Positions 1-4,538 of a stretch of 11,000 nt of DNA are shown here, piece by piece. A model generated the notes under the pieces. The model saw only the letters and a list, made by a program, of their open reading frames with translations. It searched no databases and was not told the DNA's origin. A program made the position numbers and the translations under genes. The stretch is from the NCBI GenBank assembly GCA_947630385.1, contig CANRHG010000048.1, forward strand, positions 1-11,000, read 5' to 3'. Each line of letters starts with the position of its first letter. Position 1 is the stretch's first letter. Source of the stretch: an uncultured Eubacteriaceae bacterium (GTDB lineage: Bacteria > Bacillota > Clostridia > Eubacteriales > Eubacteriaceae).

Positions 1-510
1 GAGCATATCGGACTGGTTGACAAAAAGTGCGATAAGATTACCTTCTTTTAGTTGGGTATTTAATTTAATTAAAATGCGGTCGCCTTTTTCGATCGTAGGA
101 CTCATTGAATTGTCCGGCATCAGGTAACCGATGGTCGCGCCAAAGCGGTCGATTTGCTTTTGCGGAATTTTAAGGACTTCGTTCGATTTTTCATTCGAAA
201 AAAGTGGCTTATCGTACTGAATCGTCTTGTATAATGGTACAGTAATCATTGAACCCGTATCTAGTTCGTCTAAGACTTCCGTCGTGTAGATCGAAGCGGA
301 CTCACCGGCAAGCCAGGCCGGATTTACGTTAAAATAATTCGCCAGTTCATTAACGGTAGTTAATTTCGGGGCCATCTGACCGCGGGTGTATCTGGAGATC
401 GTTGGGGGTGAGAGATTAAAGCGCGACCCGAGCGAGTAGGTCGTTTCTTTAAAATTACTCATGAGTTGTTTTAAGCGTTCTCCAAAAATCTCTTTGTTGA
501 TTTTAATCAT
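1..510 (-). CDS. XRE-family / S24 (LexA-like) transcriptional repressor, C-terminus cut by the window edge
   Basis: An open frame of 170 codons runs without a stop from an ATG at 510 off the left edge, so the protein is partial. Residues 6-70 read as an XRE/Cro-type helix-turn-helix (SLGSRFNLSPPTISRYTRGQ, then a LANYFNVNPAWLAG ending typical of phage and SOS-like repressors). Residues 90-170 enter an S24 peptidase/LexA fold: PDNSMSPTIEKGDRIL carries the expected catalytic Ser at about 135. The partner Lys would lie beyond the window. By family knowledge such proteins repress SOS, prophage or stress genes and may self-cleave; which applies here cannot be seen. There is no convincing Shine-Dalgarno sequence before the ATG (only a weak GAGA). 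The gene is divergent from the DNA glycosylase, and its upstream region holds repeats that could serve autoregulation. Confidence 0.9.
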   Translation of the reverse strand, partial: MIKINKEIFGERLKQLMSNFKETTYSLGSRFNLSPPTISRYTRGQMAPKLTTVNELANYFNVNPAWLAGESASIYTTEVLDELDTGSMITVPLYKTIQYDKPLFSNEKSNEVLKIPQKQIDRFGATIGYLMPDNSMSPTIEKGDRILIKLNTQLKEGNLIALFVNQSDML

Positions 511-550
511 TTTTAAATCTCAAAGTTATTATTTTAAGTTTAATCAATAT

Positions 551-607
551 CCGTAAGCTCAAGACGACCGTAAAAGATGGATAACTGTAATTTTGATGGC
601 CGTAAGC
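551..607. promoter_or_regulatory. Repeated CCGTAA motifs and half-palindrome upstream of the S24 repressor
   Basis: CCGTAAGC occurs at 551-558 and again at 600-607, with a related CCGTAAAA at 568-575. The last copy runs into a near-palindrome, GTAAGCGTTTAC (602-613). A distant inverted repeat, TTTAACTT at 642-649 and AAGTTAAA at 680-687, lies further up. Repeated short motifs before a repressor gene are what autoregulatory operators look like, but I recognise no specific consensus, so the role is inferred. Confidence 0.3.
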
Positions 608-657
608 GTTTACTTAAGTATTGACCAACAAACGAGGCAAATTTAACTTGGAAATTG

Positions 658-700
658 TTAGTTTAAAATTAAAAATCTCAAGTTAAAAATTCTCCTCCTT
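658..700 (-). other. Perfect Shine-Dalgarno sequence with a 7-codon open frame (possible leader peptide)
   Basis: On the minus strand AAGGAGGAGA (700-691) is an essentially perfect ribosome binding site, far better than that of either flanking gene. A TTG codon at 681-679 lies about 10 bases downstream and opens a frame reading Leu-Arg-Phe-Leu-Ile-Leu-Asn, then TAA at 660-658. An in-frame ATT at 690 is too close to the site. The tiny frame lies about 150 bases ahead of the S24 repressor start, in the same direction. It may be a leader peptide or a remnant of a lost gene. Translation is unproven. Confidence 0.3.
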
Positions 701-727
701 TGGCTATATTTTAACGTAAATATAAGT

Positions 728-736
728 ATTATAACA
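728..736 (-). promoter_or_regulatory. Extended -10 promoter reading toward the S24 repressor
   Basis: The minus strand carries TG-T-TATAAT (736-728), a perfect extended -10 element. The -35 region around 751-757 is A/T-rich but matches poorly, which extended -10 promoters tolerate. Transcription would begin near 721, just ahead of the Shine-Dalgarno sequence at 700-691, giving the repressor mRNA a leader of about 210 bases. The same bases read TATTAT on the plus strand directly before the glycosylase ATG, so the two promoters may overlap. Confidence 0.45.
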
Positions 737-737
737 G

Positions 738-1253
738 ATGAAAACTAATCAAAATAAGTACGAACTGCAATTAAGCCACCCAATACCACCCGTCATCTAT
801 CCGGATTCAAGGGTTTTGATTCTTGGGACCTTTCCATCGCCGCTCTCCAGAGAGGTCGGTTTCTTTTATGGAAACCCGAGAAACCGCTTTTGGAAAGTTA
901 TGCAGGCCCTATTTAATACGGGAGAGCTCAAGACGATTAATCAGAAGAAAGATTTTTTAAAAGCCGAGAAAATCGCGCTGTGGGACGTTTTAGAGAGTTG
1001 TAAAATTACCGGCGCGAGCGATTCGAGCATCAAAGACCCGGTCGTAAACGATATCGCAAAAGAAATTAAAGGGACAGATATCAAACATATTTTTACGACG
1101 GGAAAAAAAGCGGGAGAGTTGTACCATAAGTTTTGTGAAAAAGACACCGGACTTAAGGCTCACGTTTTACCTTCAACCTCACCGGCAAATTGTGCGATGA
1201 GTCTTGAGACCTTAATAGAACGGTACGAAATAATTAAGAAGGTTTTAAAGTGA
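738..1253 (+). CDS. Hypoxanthine/deoxyinosine DNA glycosylase (UDG superfamily, family 6-like)
   Basis: This 171-residue protein would remove deaminated adenine (hypoxanthine) from DNA, starting base-excision repair in the cytoplasm. Residues 24-52 hold the UDG-fold motif A (RVLILGTFPSPLSRE, then GNPRNRFW). Asn49 in NRFW fits the catalytic Asn known for family 6 enzymes. Residues 144-151, LPSTSPAN, form the second active-site motif. Length is normal for the family. A stop codon (TAA at 732-734) lies just upstream in frame, so ATG 738 is the earliest start. No Shine-Dalgarno sequence precedes it, and a TATTAT element at 727-732 is so close that a leaderless message is possible. Its stop overlaps the start of the ABC ATPase gene, implying one transcript. 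Uracil activity cannot be excluded. Confidence 0.85.
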   Translation: MKTNQNKYELQLSHPIPPVIYPDSRVLILGTFPSPLSREVGFFYGNPRNRFWKVMQALFNTGELKTINQKKDFLKAEKIALWDVLESCKITGASDSSIKDPVVNDIAKEIKGTDIKHIFTTGKKAGELYHKFCEKDTGLKAHVLPSTSPANCAMSLETLIERYEIIKKVLK

Positions 1254-1957
1254 ATAACGCATTAATCGAATTTAAAGACGTTCGTAAAGAATATCATACG
1301 GGGGAAGTCACGATCAACGCAGCCGATGGGATCGATTTTGAAATTTATCCCGGAGAGTTCGTCATTGTCGTCGGCCCGTCGGGAGCGGGGAAGACTACGG
1401 TCTTAAATATTTTAGGCGGAATGGATAACGTGACTTCCGGTGAAGTCATCATTGACGGAAAACATCTGGAAGAACTAAACGAAAAACAATTGACCGAATA
1501 CCGCCGCTTTGATACCGGTTTTGTCTTCCAGTTTTATAACTTAATTCAGAATCTTACGGCTTTAGAAAATGTGGAGATGGCGGCCCAGATTTGCAAAAAT
1601 CCGGCCGACGCCAAAGACGTCTTGGATAAAGTCGGACTTAGCGAGCGCAGGGACAATTTCCCATCCCAACTTTCCGGTGGGGAACAACAAAGGGTGGCTA
1701 TTGCCAGAGCCCTGGCCAAACAGCCGAAGCTTTTACTTTGTGACGAGCCGACCGGAGCGCTCGATTATAAGACCGGGAAAAACATTTTAAAACTTTTACA
1801 GGAGACGAGTAAAAGGGACGGGATGACGGTCATATTGATCACCCATAACCTCGCGATTACGCCGATCGGGGACCGTGTCATCCGAATGAAAAACGGAAAA
1901 GTTGAGAGCATCGAAGTCCAATCCGATCCCGCCGACATCGACGAGATCGAATGGTGA
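1250..1957 (+). CDS. ABC transporter ATP-binding protein, MacB/LolD type, without adjacent permease
   Basis: A complete 235-residue ABC ATPase: Walker A GPSGAGKTT (42-50), Q-loop Gln94 in FVFQFYN, signature LSGGEQQ (141-147), Walker B LLLCDEP with catalytic Glu166, D-loop GALD (169-172) and switch His199. The sequence resembles the MacB/LolD/FtsE group, whose partners are FtsX-like permeases that move peptides, lipids or antibiotics rather than importing nutrients with a binding protein. The GTG start shares four bases (GTGA) with the glycosylase stop, so it is translationally coupled; a weak AGAAGG lies upstream. No permease gene follows: the stop is immediately adjacent to that of a convergent gene. 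The ATPase must therefore pair with a permease encoded elsewhere, or the original partner has been lost. Confidence 0.92.
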   Translation: MNNALIEFKDVRKEYHTGEVTINAADGIDFEIYPGEFVIVVGPSGAGKTTVLNILGGMDNVTSGEVIIDGKHLEELNEKQLTEYRRFDTGFVFQFYNLIQNLTALENVEMAAQICKNPADAKDVLDKVGLSERRDNFPSQLSGGEQQRVAIARALAKQPKLLLCDEPTGALDYKTGKNILKLLQETSKRDGMTVILITHNLAITPIGDRVIRMKNGKVESIEVQSDPADIDEIEW

Positions 1958-2536
1958 TCATGAATCTTTAAATTTCTTAAAAGGGATGATTTCGGCTTTA
2001 TTGGCTTCTGCTTCTTCTGAGAGACCGTCGTAATAATCGAGGACTTTTAAGAAAAAGTCGTCAAAACGTGAGTCGGTCGTCTGGAAGAAGTTTTTTTGTT
2101 CCACCGTTTCCGAAGTTTCGTATAATATCTTAAAACAGGCTTCGCCCCGTCTTAGGCGGTTGGTAATTTTATGAAGATTGTCTTCATCGGTAAGGACGAG
2201 ATAGTCGATGATAGGGCTGAGCAAGTTTCTTTCTTTTAAGACAAAGGTCAAATCCTCAATTTCCCGTTCGGAAAAGTTCGGATACGACAAAAGAAGGAGC
2301 GTTCCGACTTTAAGGCCGGTCAGGACGGCATAAAAAAGTAAAACCAGTTGATCTTCCGAGCTATTTACATAATAGATTTCCGGAAGATCGCTGTATAATT
2401 TTAAATAATTAATGAGCGATTTTCTTAGATCGTTTTGTCTTAAATTTTTCAGTTTCACCGAAAAATCTTCGGAAATTTCTTTATTCAGCTTTCTAATCTC
2501 TTCTTCACTTTCCTTTGTAAGAAAATAGTTTTCCAT
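1958..2536 (-). CDS. Hypothetical protein, 192 residues, acidic and helical
   Basis: I do not recognise this family. The protein is soluble-looking, rich in Glu, Asp, Lys and Leu, with a charged, probably helical N-terminal half (about residues 1-55) and hydrophobic stretches around 65-85 (LVLLFYAVLTGLKVGTLLLL). It has no signal peptide, cysteine motif or known catalytic signature. It starts 22 bases after the TauE/SafE permease stop in the same direction, so the two are likely co-transcribed. A weak AGAAAG precedes the ATG. The stop lies back-to-back with that of the convergent ABC gene (TGA then TCA at 1955-1960), leaving no space for a terminator. The intact frame, consistent codon use and operon placement make it a real gene; the function is unknown. 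Confidence 0.7.
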   Translation of the reverse strand: MENYFLTKESEEEIRKLNKEISEDFSVKLKNLRQNDLRKSLINYLKLYSDLPEIYYVNSSEDQLVLLFYAVLTGLKVGTLLLLSYPNFSEREIEDLTFVLKERNLLSPIIDYLVLTDEDNLHKITNRLRRGEACFKILYETSETVEQKNFFQTTDSRFDDFFLKVLDYYDGLSEEAEANKAEIIPFKKFKDS

Positions 2537-2558
2537 TAAAGTGATACTTTCTAAAAAA

Positions 2559-3338
2559 TCATATAAATAATTTTCGTAGATAATCGACCGACAATATACT
2601 AACTCCCAATAATATGAGAATAGAGCCGACGATCCGGTTTAAAACTTTTGGCTCCGATTTGTTCGCTATTTTAGCGGCGATCAGGGCAAAAATCAGCGTA
2701 AAGAAAATACAAAGAAACAGAATGTAGGGATCCGGAAATCCTCCGATTATAAAATGGCTGACTGATCCGGTTAAAGCCGTGAAGGCCATGATAAAGACGC
2801 TCGTTCCAATCGCCGTTTTAAGCTCGTAGCCTAGAACAGAAGTCAGAAGTAAAAGCATCATCATACCGCCACCGGCCCCCACAAAACCGCAGATAAAACC
2901 GACGACCGAACCACTTAAAATGGATTGAAAAATCCGTTTCTTCGGATCTACGCTTTCCATTTTTTCTTTGGTCGTGATGACCGGTTTTACAATAAAACGG
3001 ACTCCGAGGATCAAGGTCATGATAATGCTGAAATTTCCCATCACAAAACTAGGAAGAAAACTCGAAACCCAACTACCTATTACCGTAAATATCAGAACAC
3101 AGATCATCATCACTACGCCGTTTTTTATGTCGATGTTCTTGTTTTTATAATAAGTGTACGCGCTGGCAGCACTGGCTAGTACGTCGCTGGCCAAAGCGAT
3201 TCCAACGGCCTTGTAAGGTTCTACCCCTAAAAACGTAATTAACATAGGGGAGATGACCGCGGCCGCGCTCATCCCGGCAAATCCGGTTCCAAGACCTGCG
3301 CCGAGACCGGCCAAAAGACAAACGAAAAATGTTAAAAT
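2559..3338 (-). CDS. TauE/SafE family (sulfite/sulfonate exporter-like) membrane permease, probable ATT start
   Basis: A polytopic membrane protein of about 259 residues with two related halves, each opening with a glycine-rich membrane segment: GLGAGLGTGFAGMSAAAV near the N-terminus and FVGAGGGMMMLLLL in the middle. This is the duplicated TauE/SafE (formerly DUF81) layout. Some members export sulfite, sulfoacetate or related organic anions; the substrate here is not shown. I set the start at ATT 3338-3336 because GGAGG (3350-3346) lies 7 bases before it and because the added residues LTFFVCLLA complete the first membrane helix. The only conventional alternative is TTG at 3314, about 31 bases from the Shine-Dalgarno sequence and lacking that helix half. 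The gene has its own promoter and is followed after 22 bases by the unknown gene at 1958-2536. Confidence 0.85.
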   Translation of the reverse strand: MLTFFVCLLAGLGAGLGTGFAGMSAAAVISPMLITFLGVEPYKAVGIALASDVLASAASAYTYYKNKNIDIKNGVVMMICVLIFTVIGSWVSSFLPSFVMGNFSIIMTLILGVRFIVKPVITTKEKMESVDPKKRIFQSILSGSVVGFICGFVGAGGGMMMLLLLTSVLGYELKTAIGTSVFIMAFTALTGSVSHFIIGGFPDPYILFLCIFFTLIFALIAAKIANKSEPKVLNRIVGSILILLGVSILSVDYLRKLFI

Positions 3339-3361
3339 TCTTCTGCCTCCTTTAATTAGCG

Positions 3362-3381
3362 AAATTTAGAATACTAAATTT
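3362..3381. promoter_or_regulatory. Perfect inverted repeat, candidate operator in the TauE/SafE leader
   Basis: AAATTTAG (3362-3369) and CTAAATTT (3374-3381) form a perfect 8-base inverted repeat around AATA. It lies just downstream of the expected minus-strand transcription start (-10 at 3398-3393) and upstream of the Shine-Dalgarno sequence. This is a normal repressor position, and the repeat is too AT-rich to be a good terminator. The regulator is not identifiable. Confidence 0.45.
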
Positions 3382-3392
3382 GATAAAAAAAT

Positions 3393-3421
3393 ATTTTATC
3401 GCTTATTTTGGATTTTGTTAA
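3393..3421 (-). promoter_or_regulatory. Sigma-A-type promoter for TauE/SafE and the downstream hypothetical gene
   Basis: On the minus strand TTAACA (3421-3416) and TAAAAT (3398-3393) are separated by exactly 17 bases, each matching the consensus at five of six positions. Transcription would start near 3386, leaving about 35 bases before the GGAGG site. Confidence 0.65.
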
Positions 3422-3433
3422 ATGTTAAAAATA

Positions 3434-3452
3434 CGTTCGGGAAAGCCGAACG
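3434..3452. promoter_or_regulatory. Perfect GC-rich inverted repeat ahead of the GcvT-like gene's -10 box
   Basis: CGTTCGG (3434-3440) and CCGAACG (3446-3452) pair perfectly around GAAAG. The repeat sits in the -35 zone of the plus-strand promoter whose -10 is at 3462-3467. On the minus strand it is followed by TATTTTT, so it could act as a weak terminator, but no minus-strand gene lies upstream to need one. An operator or activator site is the simpler reading. Confidence 0.45.
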
Positions 3453-3461
3453 ATAAAGCGA

Positions 3462-3491
3462 TATAATGATTTAAAATAATCAAACCGAGGT
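3462..3491 (+). promoter_or_regulatory. -10 box and ribosome binding site of the GcvT-like gene
   Basis: A consensus TATAAT lies at 3462-3467, with no good -35 at the usual spacing (GGGAAA at 3439-3444), so an activator may be needed. GAGGT at 3487-3491 lies five bases before the ATG at 3497 and fixes the start. Confidence 0.55.
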
Positions 3492-3496
3492 ACAAG

Positions 3497-4498
3497 ATGG
3501 CAACAAAAAACGATGCTTTGGCCCGTAAAGAACACGAAGCGGTTCGGGATAACGTAGGATACTATGATTTTACGCACCAGCTTTTACAAATTACCGGAAA
3601 AGACGCTCCGGAATTTGTAGATTACCTGTTTGTGGCTCCACTGTCGAACGCGCCGGTCGGAAAAGCGAAATATACGACCATGCTCAACGAAGAAGGCAAG
3701 ATCATCGACGATGTGATCGTATTTCGTATGGACGAAGATGTATACAACGTTTCTACTTTATTTATCAAAGAACTGATGAATTGGATCGACAAGCATAAAA
3801 ATGGTTATGAGATCGCTTACGAAGATATCACGCCGGAAAATACGATGTTTGCCGTTCAAGGTCCGAATTCTCTAAAGGTTCTTAACGATCTACTGGATAA
3901 TTCGGTAGATGATTTAAAGCATTTTGACTTTAAGTCTAACACGGTAGGGGACATCGACGTTAACGTAGCCCGAAGTGGATACACGGGAGAGCTCGGATAC
4001 GAACTGTATGTTAGTCCAAAACAGGCAAAAGCGCTTGAAGAAAAGCTCGTTGAAGCCGGACAAAAGTACGGAATGGAAAATATAACGACCGACGTTATCG
4101 TAACAAGCCTTCCGAGAGAAAAAGGGTACGTACTAATGAGCGACCTCGAAGGACTAAACCCGCTCGAAGCCGGTTACGGTTGGTCGATCGGTTGGAAGAA
4201 GGATTTTATCGGAAAAGATCATCTAAACCGTGATGAAAAACCTCAAAAAGAACTGCTCGGTTTTGTCGTAAAAGACGACGTAGAAATAGAACCTAAAGAT
4301 AAAGTTTACAAAGACGGGGAAGAAGTCGGCTACGTCACGCTCTACACTTACAGCTTCACGAACGATGAAAATATAGGTTTTGCCGTCGTCGATACGGATA
4401 AGACAAAAATCGGGGATACGGTAGAAATCGGAGAGGAAAAAATTCCCACTCAGATCACCGAGCGAATCTTTTATGACAAGGACAATAAGAGGATTTAA
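3497..4498 (+). CDS. GcvT-family folate-dependent aminomethyl/methyltransferase-like protein (stand-alone)
   Basis: The 333-residue protein has the GcvT fold. Residues 62-77 hold the NEEGKIIDDVIVFR motif, with the conserved Asp pair at 71-72 used for folate catalysis. Residues 117-123 give FAVQGPN and 158-170 give ARSGYTGELGYEL, both family hallmarks. The C-terminal beta-barrel domain follows from about 250. It differs from true glycine-cleavage T protein: the usual RDTLRLEAG segment reads TSLPREKGYVLM (about 203-214), keeping one Glu but losing the Arg-Asp pair, and the protein is about 30 residues shorter than typical T proteins. No gcvH, gcvP or lpd lies nearby. It may demethylate another substrate onto tetrahydrofolate, as the relative DmdA does, or act outside glycine cleavage. 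The specific reaction is unknown. It has its own promoter and terminator. Confidence 0.85.
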   Translation: MATKNDALARKEHEAVRDNVGYYDFTHQLLQITGKDAPEFVDYLFVAPLSNAPVGKAKYTTMLNEEGKIIDDVIVFRMDEDVYNVSTLFIKELMNWIDKHKNGYEIAYEDITPENTMFAVQGPNSLKVLNDLLDNSVDDLKHFDFKSNTVGDIDVNVARSGYTGELGYELYVSPKQAKALEEKLVEAGQKYGMENITTDVIVTSLPREKGYVLMSDLEGLNPLEAGYGWSIGWKKDFIGKDHLNRDEKPQKELLGFVVKDDVEIEPKDKVYKDGEEVGYVTLYTYSFTNDENIGFAVVDTDKTKIGDTVEIGEEKIPTQITERIFYDKDNKRI

Positions 4499-4501
4499 AA
4501 A

Positions 4502-4537
4502 AAGCGTCCAGTTTTAAGCTGGACGCTTACTTTTTTC
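4502..4537. terminator. Bidirectional Rho-independent terminator between convergent genes
   Basis: AAGCGTCCAG (4502-4511) pairs perfectly with CTGGACGCTT (4519-4528) around a 7-base loop. TTTTTT follows at 4531-4536 on the plus strand. On the minus strand the stem is followed by a run of T (complement of 4495-4503). It therefore serves both the GcvT-like gene and the metal ATPase gene. Confidence 0.93.
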
Positions 4538-4538
4538 T

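Noticed and set aside
1569..1790. A 73-codon open frame inside the ABC ATPase gene
   Set aside because: It lies in another frame of a complete ABC ATPase with all motifs and has no ribosome binding site.
3434..3452. The hairpin ahead of the GcvT-like gene as a terminator
   Set aside because: No gene transcribed toward it lies immediately upstream on the minus strand, and there is no T-run on the plus strand.
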